A stretch of 64,000 bases of DNA, from assembly GCF_004363655.1 (NCBI RefSeq), contig NZ_SNZH01000001.1, positions 54,569 through 118,568 on the forward strand, given 5' to 3'. Shown piece by piece: positions 18,901 to 26,340 of this stretch. The translations under genes and the position numbers were made by a program. Below the pieces are notes generated by a model that had not been told where the DNA came from, made no database searches, and worked only from the letters and a program-made list of their open reading frames with translations. Source of the stretch: Tahibacter aquaticus. Lineage in GTDB: Bacteria; Pseudomonadota; Gammaproteobacteria; Xanthomonadales; Rhodanobacteraceae. Within the stretch, counting starts at the first letter, position 1, and every line of letters begins with the position of its first letter.

Positions 18901-21315
18901 CGCATTGATCGACGTGGTCGGCGTGGTCTTGTTCACCGTCATGGCCGGCGTGCGCACGATCGTCGTCGTGGCCGAACTCGTCACCGGCGTGGCGATCTGC
19001 GCCGTCGTCACCGACACGTTGTTCACCAGCGCAGTGCCCGCGTCGATATTCGCCTGGGTCGCGTTGTAGCTGGTGCTATAGGTCCAGGCCTCGCCCGGGT
19101 CGAGCACGTTGTTGCCGTTGCCGTCGCCGGAAACCAGGGTGACGGTGCCTGCGCCGCCGCCGGGCAGCGTGTCATTCACCGCAACGCCGGTCAGTGGCGC
19201 AGCGCCGGTATTGGTCACGACGATGGTGTAGGGAATGCTGCCCGGTGCGCTGATCGAGGTCGCCGTGGTGTTCTTGGCGACCGTCATCGCGAGCAGGCTG
19301 TTGGTATAGGTGCAGGTGACCGTCTCGCCCGGGTCGAGATCGATCGAGGACAGGCGCGCGACCGGCGTCACTGTCGTGCCGCCGTCAGGATCGACACAGG
19401 ACAGCGCGGTCAACGGCCAGTTCACCGGCGGCGCAGTCTGCGTCACCGTATACGCGCCGGCACTCAGGCCGCTGAAGGTACGCGTGTTCGGCAAGGTGGG
19501 ATCGGCATCGTCGTCGAGGCTGAAACTGCTCAGGCCCGTGCCGGTGGTAGTGAAGGCGAAATCCTGCGCGTCGTTGGGAACCGCGTTTTCGACGATGACG
19601 ATGGTGCCGGTCGGCACGGCGGTATTGGTGAAAGTACAGGTCACCGCCTGGGCACGGCCGTTGGCCGCGGCGCCGGTGACCGATACCGGCAAGGTGATAT
19701 TGACGCTGGTGCCGGTGCCGATAGCGATCGTCGCGCCCGAGCCGTTCACGCAAGAATAGGTATTCGTATACACGCCGGTGGTCGCGGGCGTCGGTACTTC
19801 GGTAACCGTGGTGGTGATCGCTGTCGTGGTGATGTTCTGCGCCACGGTCAGGTCGGGCGCGCCCGAGGCACTGTTGTGATACAGCGTGCGGAAGCCGGTC
19901 GTGCCGTTGTGGCCTGCGGCGAGCGCGAACGCTGTGCCGCCGATGCCGAGGTCGAAGCGCCCCGTGTCCGATGTCGGGCTCAGTTGCTTGATTACCCGCA
20001 CGGCCGGCTTGATCTCGATCATGTAGTCCTCGACCTCGCCGCTGTCGAGGCGGCCGGTCGGGTTCTGCACATTCACGGAGTCGTGGCTGGCACGCAGGCG
20101 CACGTAGCTGCGGCCGGCCGTGGTCGTGATGGGGACGGTCCAGTTCAATCCCGCCGAGGTGGCGCCGCTGCCGACAGCAGTACAGGTGCTTTCCGCCGCC
20201 TCGAACACGCCGTTGCGGTTGAAATCGATCCAGCCGCACACCGAGCCGGCGGCGGTCACGCCGCTGAGCGACGGCGTCAGGGTGTAGGTCTGGCCGATCA
20301 GGCCGGTGTGCAGCGTCGCCAGCGGCGTGGCCAGGCCGTCCTCGTCGGCACCGTCGCCGGCTGCGCCATTGTTGTCGGCGCCCGTAGCGACGGCGTTCGG
20401 GCTCGGCGTTGTCGGCGTCGCCTGCAGGTTGAACGTGTTCGTGTTTTCGGCGTCGACAGAAGCGCCCAGGCGGATGCCGTCGACGATATGGCTGGCCGCT
20501 TCCACCGCGTCGTAGCTGGCCGGCGCATCGCCGAAGTCCTCGTCGACCGTGGTCGTGACCATGTAGCCTTCGGCGCCGACGTCGTTGCCGATGGTCGCAT
20601 TGAACACGTTGCGCGTGCCGGACATCGACACATTGAACGTGAGCGAAGACACCGTGCCGTTGATGCGCACGCTGCCACAGCCGGCCAGCTGGGTTGCCGG
20701 CGCGGCGATGGCGCTGCAATTGGTGCCGTTGTAGTTGGTGTTGATGAGGTCGAGCGAGGTGCCGCCGGCCAGGGTCTGCAGGTTCACCGCGCCAGGCAGC
20801 AAAGTCATGGTCGCGCCGGCAGGCACCGAGCTGGCGATGGTATGGACGGCACGCCCGGCGGTGATGGTGACCGTATCGCCGGTGATGCTGCGCACGCTGC
20901 CCAGGCCGACGAAATGCACGATGGGGTTGGTCACTGGCCGGCTGAAAGCGATCTGCAAGGTGCCGCGCGTGCAGGTCGTGCTCGTTGCGGCATTGCTGGC
21001 GAAGGAACAGCCTGCACCGTCGGCCTGTAGCTGGATACCCGTGGTCGCGGTCGGCACGTTCGGTGTGAACATGGCCGCCGTCGCACCGCCCAGCGTGGTC
21101 AGCGGGCCGTTGTTGGCAACGATCTGGTAGCTGGCGCCGGTGACGGTATACGTGGTCGTCAGCAGCGATGGATACGGCTTCGTCGAGGCACCGTTGACAC
21201 CGATAGTTCCCGTCGCCGTCGCATTGTTGAGCTGTGCCGACCAGGCCGGCAGGGTGACGGCAATGCCGGCCACGACAAATCCATACGCAAGCCAGCGGCG
21301 CGCTGCCGTTTTCAT
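12973..21315 (-). CDS. Giant secreted repeat protein (GEVED plus 18 DUF11-like repeats)
   Basis: This is a 2780-aa exported protein. A signal peptide (residues 1-27, ends AWSAQ) is followed by a unique beta-rich domain to about 270. Next come DFGDAPASYDA and an EDGLATP/GWIDFNRNGVF/SGEVEDYMIEI region (GEVED-type), then a SpaA/prealbumin-like segment. From residue 675 to 2744 there are 18 uninterrupted repeats of exactly 115 aa of the DUF11/DUF7507 kind. The end (2745-2780) is a Pro-Val linker, PALGRF, one hydrophobic helix and RRRRYR, like a sorting or membrane-anchor tail (IPTL/PEP-CTERM style). The ATG at 21315 has an AGGGG site and starts the signal peptide. Probable role: long surface fibre or adhesin. 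No exosortase or partner transporter is in the window. Confidence 0.9.
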   Translation of the reverse strand: MKTAARRWLAYGFVVAGIAVTLPAWSAQLNNATATGTIGVNGASTKPYPSLLTTTYTVTGASYQIVANNGPLTTLGGATAAMFTPNVPTATTGIQLQADGAGCSFASNAATSTTCTRGTLQIAFSRPVTNPIVHFVGLGSVRSITGDTVTITAGRAVHTIASSVPAGATMTLLPGAVNLQTLAGGTSLDLINTNYNGTNCSAIAAPATQLAGCGSVRINGTVSSLTFNVSMSGTRNVFNATIGNDVGAEGYMVTTTVDEDFGDAPASYDAVEAASHIVDGIRLGASVDAENTNTFNLQATPTTPSPNAVATGADNNGAAGDGADEDGLATPLATLHTGLIGQTYTLTPSLSGVTAAGSVCGWIDFNRNGVFEAAESTCTAVGSGATSAGLNWTVPITTTAGRSYVRLRASHDSVNVQNPTGRLDSGEVEDYMIEIKPAVRVIKQLSPTSDTGRFDLGIGGTAFALAAGHNGTTGFRTLYHNSASGAPDLTVAQNITTTAITTTVTEVPTPATTGVYTNTYSCVNGSGATIAIGTGTSVNITLPVSVTGAAANGRAQAVTCTFTNTAVPTGTIVIVENAVPNDAQDFAFTTTGTGLSSFSLDDDADPTLPNTRTFSGLSAGAYTVTQTAPPVNWPLTALSCVDPDGGTTVTPVARLSSIDLDPGETVTCTYTNSLLAMTVAKNTTATSISAPGSIPYTIVVTNTGAAPLTGVAVNDTLPGGGAGTVTLVSGDGNGNNVLDPGEAWTYSTSYNATQANIDAGTALVNNVSVTTAQIATPVTSSATTTIVRTPAMTVNKTTPTTSINAPGTINYSIVVANTGNVSLTGVTPVDTLPGGGAGTVTLVSGDTNTNNVLDVGETWTYSASYAATQANIDAGTTLVNNVSVTTAQITTPVTSSASTTITRTPAMTVNKTTPTTSISAPGVINYSIVVRNTGNVTLTGVTPVDTLPNGTNGTLTLVSGDIDGDNQLDVGETWTYSASYTATQANINAGTALVNNVSVTTTQIASPATSSATTTITQSAAMTVAKSTTTTTISAPGTITYSIVVTNTGNVALTGVTPVDTLPGGANGTVTLVSGDTNANNVLDIGEAWTYSASYAATQANINAGTALVNNVSVTTAQIATPVTSSATTTIVRTPAMTVNKTTPTTSINAPGTINYSIVVANTGNVSLTGVTPVDTLPGGANGTVTLVSGDTNANNVLDVGESWTYSASYAATQANINAGTALVNNVSVTTAQIATPVTSSATTTIVRTPAMTVNKTTPTNNISAPGTIGYSIVVRNTGNVTLTGVTPVDTLPNGTNGTVTLVSGDTNANNALDVGETWTYSASYSATQADIKLGTALVNTVSVTSAQTPAPVSSSATTTISQGPAMSVQKTTPTTTISAPGTIGYSIVVRNTGNIALNAVTPLDTLPSGSNGTVTLVSGDTDGDGALDISETWTYSASYTATQADIDAGANLVNSVSVTSTQTPTPVTSSAMTTVTRTPAMTVNKTTPTTSINAPGTISYSIVVANTGNVTLSGIVPIDTLPSGANGVLTLVSGDADGDGQLDVGESWTYSASYAATQANINAGTSLVNNVSVTTTQIATPVTSSATTTIVRTPAMTVSKTTPTASVSAPGMISYSIVVANTGNVSLSGVAPLDTLPNGTAGTVTLVSGDTNANNVLDVGETWTYSASYAVTQANIDAGTALVNNVSVTTTQIPTPVSSSATTTVTRAPAMTVAKTTPTTTIGAPVTINYSIVVTNTGNVSLTAVTPVDTLPNGTNGTVTLVSGDGNANSVLDVGEAWTYSASYAATQADIKLGTALVNNVSVTSAQTPVPVTSSATTSITLGPALSVSKTTPITTIAAPGTIGYSIVLTNTGNVALSALALVDTMPDGSTGTVTFVSGDSDGDNQLDVGETWTYSASYAVTQADIKLGTPLVNRVSVTSTQTLTPVTASATTTISQGASMSVLKSTPTTSIGAPGTINYSIVVTNTGNIALSAVTPVDTLPNGSTGTVTFVSGDSDGDNQLDIGETWTYSASYTATQANIDAGTTLVNTVSVTSTQTLSPVTSSASTSIVRTPAMTVSKTTPTSSIGAPGVIAYSIVVSNTGNVSLTGVTPVDTLPNGTAASLTLVSGDTNSNGILDVAEVWTYTASYTVNQVAIDAGSSLVNTVSVTSTQTPAPVTASATTTVTRAPAMTVTKTTPTTAIGAPGTIGYSIVVTNTGNVSLSAIAPVDTLPNGSVATLSLVSGDVNSNSVLDVGEAWTYATSYAASQADINAGQPLVNTVSVTSAQTPAPVTASATTTVTAGPALSVAKTTPTTSISAPGTISYSIVVANTGNVSLTNVVPVDTMPDGSIGTVTLVSGDSNANNALDVGETWTYSASYAATQADINAGTPLVNTVSVTSTQTPAPVTSSATTTIAQGAAMTVNKTTPTSAIGVPTSIVYSIVVTNTGNVALTNIVPLDTMPDGSAGALAFVSGDTNANSALDVGETWTYSASYAATQADINAGTPLVNTVSVTSTQTPTPVTASATTTITSGPAMTVSKTTLTTSIAAPGTIAYRIVVTNTGNVALTAIAPVDTLPDGSNGSLVLDSGDGNGNSVLDVGEAWIYSASYAASQAAIDAGLNLVNTVSVTAAQIPAPVTSSATTAIAQAPALSVVKTTPVLSITAPTTIPYTIVVANTGNVTLTGLNLADLMPDGSAGVLTYVSGDADGDSQLDLGESWVYTTSFAVGPADIVAGGQLVNTVTVTSTQTASAVSATASTVITGGPPVPVRPVPALGRFALLALLAGLCGIAFTMRRRRYR
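13084..19293 (-). repeat. 18 tandem 345-bp units coding 115-aa modules
   Basis: Units run head to tail without insertions: 18 x 345 = 6210 bp exactly. A module reads roughly PAMTVxKTTPTTSI, APGTIxYSIVVxNTGNV, VDTLPxG, VSGD, LDVGExWTYSASY, LVNxVSVT, TPVTSSATTT. Each holds D-x-(N/D)-x-(N/D)-x-x-x-D-x-x-E, a calcium-loop pattern. Units 2 and 5 are nearly identical, as are 4 and 5, which points to recent gene conversion or duplication. The outer units (1, 13, 17, 18) are the most diverged. Confidence 0.95.
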
Positions 21316-21705
21316 CAACTGTTCCCCTGCGACCAACCCCGGAACAGGCACTTACAACACGCGCCCGTATAGATGCGCCGGAGTATCGACAATCGGGAAA
21401 GTGAATCGCAATAGGGAAAAACCAGGGTGTCTGGCGAAGCACCGGGCTGGAGCGAGCTGATCAGATTCGCCGCCAGGTACCAGCAAAAACTGGTTGCAGC
21501 GCGCGGGATAAGCAGCTGCTTCCAACAGGTCGATGAATGCGGGCATGGATCGGCCCGCAAGCCGAACCGGCCAATGCCGGCATCAGCACAAACTATTTAA
21601 ATAGTTATTTTGTAAATATTGTTACATGAAATTGGGCAACGCCAGGGCGCTGACAGCTGCCGCCGGCAAGCCCTGCTCCGCCTGCAGGACGCCTCGGAGT
21701 CCAAA
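21316..21705. other. Upstream region of the giant repeat gene
   Basis: About 390 nt contain no supported gene. The segment near 21590-21626 is much more AT-rich than its surroundings (CTATTTAAATAGTTATTTTG) and includes the palindrome CTATTTAAATAG. It is a likely promoter or protein-binding region. Small open frames here lack ribosome sites and family resemblance. Confidence 0.5.
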
Positions 21706-21735
21706 ACAAAACCCCCGGTTTCCCGGGGGTTTTGT
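21706..21735 (-). terminator. Intrinsic terminator of ssb (bidirectional)
   Basis: ACAAAACCCCCGG (21706-21718) and CCGGGGGTTTTGT (21723-21735) form a 13-bp stem with a 4-nt loop, 34 nt past the ssb stop. On the minus strand it ends in TTTTGTTTT, giving a good U-tract. Confidence 0.9.
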
Positions 21736-21769
21736 CATGAAATCGAGCCTATGGGCGCAGAGCGGCCGC

Positions 21770-22330
21770 TCAGAACGGAATATCGTCGTCGTCGAACCCG
21801 GTGTTCTGCACCGGCTGCGGTGCACTGCGCTGCGGCGCCGACTGGGGACCGCGTGCCGGGCCGCGTTCGCGGGCGGCGCCACCGCCACCGCCACCTTCGT
21901 AACCGCCGCCGCTGCGGGAACCGCCGCCACCGCCTTCGTAACCGCTGCTGCCGCCGCGGGAAGCACCGCCGTCACCCATCTCGCCACCACCGCCGGCGCG
22001 GCCGCCGAGCATCTGCATTTCTGCGGCGACGATGTCGGTGGAATAGCGCTTGACGCCGTCTTTCTCGTATTCCTCGGTGCGCAGCGAACCTTCCACATAG
22101 ACCTGGCTGCCCTTCTTCAGGTACTCGCCGGCGATCTCGGCCAGGCGGCCGAAGAATTTCACCCGGTGCCATTCGGTCTTTTCTTTCTGTTCGCCAGTCT
22201 GCTTGTCTTTCCACGCCTCGGACGTGGCCACGCTGATCGTCGTCACGGCCATGCCGCCGGCGCTGTAGCGGGTTTCGGGATCTTTGCCGACATTGCCGAC
22301 GAGGATGACTTTGTTGATGCCGCGTGCCAT
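21770..22330 (-). CDS. ssb: Single-stranded DNA-binding protein
   Basis: This 186-aa SSB coats single-stranded DNA in replication and repair. The OB fold covers residues 1-110 ([51 protein letters not shown]). It is followed by an unusually Gly-rich linker with GYEGGGGG-type repeats and the partner-binding acidic tip DDDDIPF. The ATG at 22330 follows an AAGGA site; longer frames lead out of the family start. The gene is transcribed away from the histidine kinase gene, with about 230 nt of shared upstream DNA. Confidence 0.98.
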   Translation of the reverse strand: MARGINKVILVGNVGKDPETRYSAGGMAVTTISVATSEAWKDKQTGEQKEKTEWHRVKFFGRLAEIAGEYLKKGSQVYVEGSLRTEEYEKDGVKRYSTDIVAAEMQMLGGRAGGGGEMGDGGASRGGSSGYEGGGGGSRSGGGYEGGGGGGAARERGPARGPQSAPQRSAPQPVQNTGFDDDDIPF

Positions 22331-22561
22331 GGAATTGTCCTTATAACAAGTGGGCCCTCGGGGCCGACAGGGCGGGAAAGATACCACGCAGCCCGCGCCG
22401 CCTCGTCAGGCATCCGCCCCGCCAAGGGTCGGAATCGTCCGAAGCGCAAGCCACGGCGGTTGTGCGCAACGCGGCCGGAAAGGCAATCCCTCGTCGGTGA
22501 GTACCAACCACAAGGGCGCGAAATTACAGTAGGGAATCCCATGGACTGAGACGCTGACCGG

Positions 22562-25500
22562 ATGCCGCCGCTCTCCCTCCGCTGCTGCGCACGCCTGTTC
22601 GCCGGCACGCTCGCCCTGGCCGGCGGCGCGGCGGCTAGGGCAGCGCCGCCGGCCCCGCTGCCGGGCCATGTGCCGGCGCGCAGCTACGGCCCGGCCCAGG
22701 GACTGCCCGATGTGAGCATCCGCGCCCTGCTGCAGGACCGTACGGGTTTTGTCTGGGTGGCGGCCGAGGAAGGCCTGTACCGCTACGACGCGCACCGCTT
22801 CGAGCGGTTCGGTGCCGACAGCGGCCTGGCGGCGGCACCGACGGCACTGCAGGAGGACGACGCAGGCGGTTTGTGGGTAGGCACGCGCGCCGGCCTGTAT
22901 CGCCGCACTGGCGAGGGTTTCGCACGGGTGCAAGGCACGGCCGGGCTCGACGTCAGCGGACTGGCCAGTGCCGGCGACACGGTCTGGATTGCCAGCGGCA
23001 GCGGGCCGCTGCGTATCGCCGGCACGGGCGCAGCCGTGGCCTTGCCGGACTGGCCAGGCCAGGCGGCCACAGCCATTCTGCCCGGCGAGCAGGCCGGCAC
23101 GGCCTGGGTTGCGCGCTGGGGCGAGCGTGCCGAAATGCGCTACTGGACCGGCACCGGCTGGCAGCCGGCCCAGCTGACGGCACAAGCCGCCGCCGCGCGT
23201 ATCGATGCGCTGGCGCGCGACGGCCAGCAGCGTATCTGGGCGCGCCAGGGCACGGCGCTGCTGCTCGCCGCAAGGCCGGCGCAGGCACCAGTGCAGTTCG
23301 TCCGCGCGCAATTGCCGGCGTCGCTGGCGGGGCAGCTGAAATCGGCGCGCGGCTATCTGCTGCCAGGCCGGCGCGGCGACATCTGGGCGCCGGTGGACAA
23401 CGGCCTGCTGCACCTGAGCGGCGACGTCTGGACTCACCGCGACGTATCCCACAGCCTGCCGGCCGCGTGGACGCGCAGCGTGCTGGAAGACCGCGAGGGC
23501 AATCTGTGGATAGGCGCGCGCGGCCTGCACCGCCTGCGCTACGACAGCCCGTTCCGCGCCTACGCCGGCCGCGAAGGCATCGACGGCAATGCTGCCTGGA
23601 GCCTGCTGCGCGACAGTCGCCAGCGCCTCTGGCTGGCCGGCAGCGGCCTGGCCGAGCTGGGCGTGGACGGGCGGCGCCCGCTCGCCGCCACGCAGGGTTA
23701 CCATCTGCGCACAATTACCGAATGCAGCGACGGAACCTTGTATACCGCCGGCCTGCCCGGCGACGCGATACTTGCCCACGATCCGGCCAGCGGCACGGTG
23801 CAGCGCATTGCCCTGGACGCGCTGGCCTCGGCGCGCGTGCTGCGCCTGTTCTGCGACCGCAGCGGCACGCTATGGGCGGCGAGCGAAGACCAGGGCCTGC
23901 TGCGCAGCCCGGCGCCCGGGCGCGAAGCGTTTGTCCGGGTCGAGCTGCCCGGCGGCACACCGGGCGAATTCGTCGGCGACATCAGGCAGGACAATGCCGG
24001 CCGCCTCTGGGCCGCCGGCCGCCACGGCCTTGCGCTTTTCGATGCCGGCCGCTGGCAGCGCTTCGGCACCGGCGACGGCCTGCGCAGCGACCATGTCGCC
24101 TATCTCGCGCCCTTGCGCAGCGGCGCCATGCTGGTCGGTTATTTCGGCACCGAGGGCGTGGCACAGGCCAGCTACAGCGAAGGCCGCTTCACGCTGCAGC
24201 CGGTGCCGTTGCCAGCCGCCGCGGCCGCGAGCGGCATCTATCTGATCGGCGAAGACGCGCAGCAGCGCCTGTGGCTGGGCGGCAGCCGCGGACTGTACCG
24301 GCGGGACAGCCAGGGCTGGCGGCATTTCGGCAGCGCCGACGGCCTGGTCGGCGAGGACGTCAACAACATGGCCTTCCTGGCCGAGGCCAACGGCGATGTC
24401 TGGATAGGCACCAGTGCCGGCCTGGCGCGCCTGGACGGCGCGATGGACGCGGCCTCGCCGCGCCAGGCACTGCCGCCACCGGCCGTGGTGATCACCGGTT
24501 TCCGCCTCGGTGCCGAGCGGGCCGATCCCGACGCGGCGGCACTGGCCGTGCCCGCCGGCGTGCAGCGCGCGAGTTTTCGCTACGCAGCGCTGAACTATGC
24601 CGACGAGGAGCAGCGCGAATACCGCAGCCGCCTGCTCGGCCAGGATGCGCAATTCCGCCAGAGCAGCGCCAACGAACAGCACTACTTCGGACTGGCGCCA
24701 GGCGACTACCGCTTCGAAGTGGCCGCGCGCAGCCGCGACGGCGAATGGGGGCCGCTGCGCAGCGTGGCGTTCACCATTCCGCCGCCCTGGTGGCAGGCCG
24801 GCTGGCTGCGCGCCCTGGCGGCGCTGCTGCTGGCAGGCCTGGTGCTGCTGGGCGTGCGCTGGCGCCTGGCGCGGCTGCAGGCGCGCAATCGCGCGCTGGA
24901 GCAGCACATCGGCGCGCGCACCGAGGAATTGCGCGCCAGCAACGTCGCACTGCGCGCCGAGATAGACGAGCGCCTGGCGGCGGAACGCGCGCTGTCGGCG
25001 CTCAACGACGAGGAGCGCCGGCGCAAGGAGCGCTTTCACCTGATCACACGCATCGCCGCGCTGATTTCCGCCAACCTCGATGCGGACAGCCTGCTGCAGC
25101 ACTCGGCCGACGCGATCCACGACGTGCTCGGCTATGCCAGCGTGGATATTCCGCTGCTCGATCCCGCCGACGCGTCGGCGCTGCTGGTCCGTGCGCGCGG
25201 CGGCCGGCACAGGCAGGCCGGCGCGCCAGCGCAACGGCTGTCACTGGATGCCGGCATCATGGGCGCGGCGGTGCGCGAACGGCGCGCACAATGCATCAAC
25301 GACACTGACGCCGACGCACGCTGCCGGCAGGCACCGGGCAGCAGCGCCAATCGCGCGCAGCTGGCCATACCCATCCTGATCGGCGATACGCCGCTGGGCG
25401 TGCTCAACGTCGAAGGCGACCAGCCGTTCGACGACCTGGATACTGCCGGACTGGCCATCGTCGCCGACTACCTCGCCGTGGCGATCGAGAACGCACGCCT

Positions 25501-26155
25501 GTTCCGCCAGGCACGCGAGTCGGCCGTGCTGGCCGAACGCCGCCGCGTGGCGCACGACCTGCACGACAACATCATCCAGATCCTGTCGTCGATCAGCCTG
25601 CAGGCGCAGACGCTTGCACACATTTCCACAATACCGTCGGCCGATCCGATGCAGCGCGCCGTGCGCGTGGCCGAGCTGGCCCAGCTGGCGGTGCGGGAAA
25701 TGCGCGCCTTGCTGCAGGAATTGCGTCCGGCCGAGCCCCACGCCGCCGCCAATGCCGCCCTGCCGCAAAGCACTTCGCTGCCCGACGCCGTGCAGCAGCT
25801 GTTGCGCCTGATGGTGCCGCCGGCCATCGTGGTCGAATTCGATTTCAGCCGCTATGTCGCGCAGCAGGCCGGGCACGAACAGGCGCTGCTGCGCATCGTG
25901 CAGGAAGCCGTATCAAATGCGGTGCGCCATGCACGCGCCTCGATACTGCGCGTCCTCGGCCAGGTCGATGCCGACACGGCCAGCGTGAGCGTGGCCGACA
26001 ACGGCAAGGGCATGCCGGCACGGCAGCGGCGCAAAGGCCTGGGCCAGGAAAGCATGCGCGCCCGCGTCGCGGCACTGGGCGGCGGCCTGCACAGTGGCGC
26101 GGGCAGCGCCGGCGGCACTGTCGTGCAGGCTTGGCTGCCGCGCCACGATCGCTGA
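22562..26155 (+). CDS. Two-component-propeller hybrid sensor histidine kinase (NarL class)
   Basis: This is a 1197-aa membrane sensor. After a signal sequence come two seven-bladed Reg_prop-type propellers (about 40-640; repeated DRTGFVWVAAEEGLYRYD, DREGNLWIGARGL, DVWIGTSAGLARLD). A Y_Y_Y domain (about 650-745), one TM helix (about 747-767), a coiled-coil linker, a GAF domain (about 835-980), HisKA_3 with phospho-His998 in RRVAHDLHDN, and an HATPase (EAVSNAVRHA, DNGKGM) follow. There is no fused receiver; the NarL-type regulator at 28231 is the likely partner. Family members sense extracellular glycans in some phyla. The signal here is unknown. No good ribosome site precedes the ATG, so the start is moderately sure. 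Confidence 0.92.
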   Translation: MPPLSLRCCARLFAGTLALAGGAAARAAPPAPLPGHVPARSYGPAQGLPDVSIRALLQDRTGFVWVAAEEGLYRYDAHRFERFGADSGLAAAPTALQEDDAGGLWVGTRAGLYRRTGEGFARVQGTAGLDVSGLASAGDTVWIASGSGPLRIAGTGAAVALPDWPGQAATAILPGEQAGTAWVARWGERAEMRYWTGTGWQPAQLTAQAAAARIDALARDGQQRIWARQGTALLLAARPAQAPVQFVRAQLPASLAGQLKSARGYLLPGRRGDIWAPVDNGLLHLSGDVWTHRDVSHSLPAAWTRSVLEDREGNLWIGARGLHRLRYDSPFRAYAGREGIDGNAAWSLLRDSRQRLWLAGSGLAELGVDGRRPLAATQGYHLRTITECSDGTLYTAGLPGDAILAHDPASGTVQRIALDALASARVLRLFCDRSGTLWAASEDQGLLRSPAPGREAFVRVELPGGTPGEFVGDIRQDNAGRLWAAGRHGLALFDAGRWQRFGTGDGLRSDHVAYLAPLRSGAMLVGYFGTEGVAQASYSEGRFTLQPVPLPAAAAASGIYLIGEDAQQRLWLGGSRGLYRRDSQGWRHFGSADGLVGEDVNNMAFLAEANGDVWIGTSAGLARLDGAMDAASPRQALPPPAVVITGFRLGAERADPDAAALAVPAGVQRASFRYAALNYADEEQREYRSRLLGQDAQFRQSSANEQHYFGLAPGDYRFEVAARSRDGEWGPLRSVAFTIPPPWWQAGWLRALAALLLAGLVLLGVRWRLARLQARNRALEQHIGARTEELRASNVALRAEIDERLAAERALSALNDEERRRKERFHLITRIAALISANLDADSLLQHSADAIHDVLGYASVDIPLLDPADASALLVRARGGRHRQAGAPAQRLSLDAGIMGAAVRERRAQCINDTDADARCRQAPGSSANRAQLAIPILIGDTPLGVLNVEGDQPFDDLDTAGLAIVADYLAVAIENARLFRQARESAVLAERRRVAHDLHDNIIQILSSISLQAQTLAHISTIPSADPMQRAVRVAELAQLAVREMRALLQELRPAEPHAAANAALPQSTSLPDAVQQLLRLMVPPAIVVEFDFSRYVAQQAGHEQALLRIVQEAVSNAVRHARASILRVLGQVDADTASVSVADNGKGMPARQRRKGLGQESMRARVAALGGGLHSGAGSAGGTVVQAWLPRHDR

Positions 26156-26340
26156 CGCTGCGCGCGTTTTGCGGCCTGGCGGCGACCGCACGCCGCAACA
26201 CGGCGGCAAGCCGCCGTATCGCCCCCTGTCCGACGACAGGGGCTGCACTACTTCCGATCATAGCTACCGGCCGCCCTGGCCCTGGGCGAACCTGCCCCCA
26301 GCGGTGCCGTCGCGCCGCCACTTGCGCAGGTATTTTCCCC

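Noticed and set aside
13084-19293. CRISPR-like or satellite repeat array
   Set aside because: Units are 345 bp, contiguous and coding in one frame, with no spacers.
15547-21030. A 1827-codon open frame antisense to the giant repeat gene
   Set aside because: It mirrors the 345-bp repeats of the true gene, has an Arg/Gly/His-rich composition and no family resemblance; it is an effect of GC-rich codon use.
21626-22549. A 307-codon plus-strand frame opposite ssb
   Set aside because: ssb on the minus strand is unambiguous, and the opposite frame is a low-complexity shadow of its Gly-rich linker.
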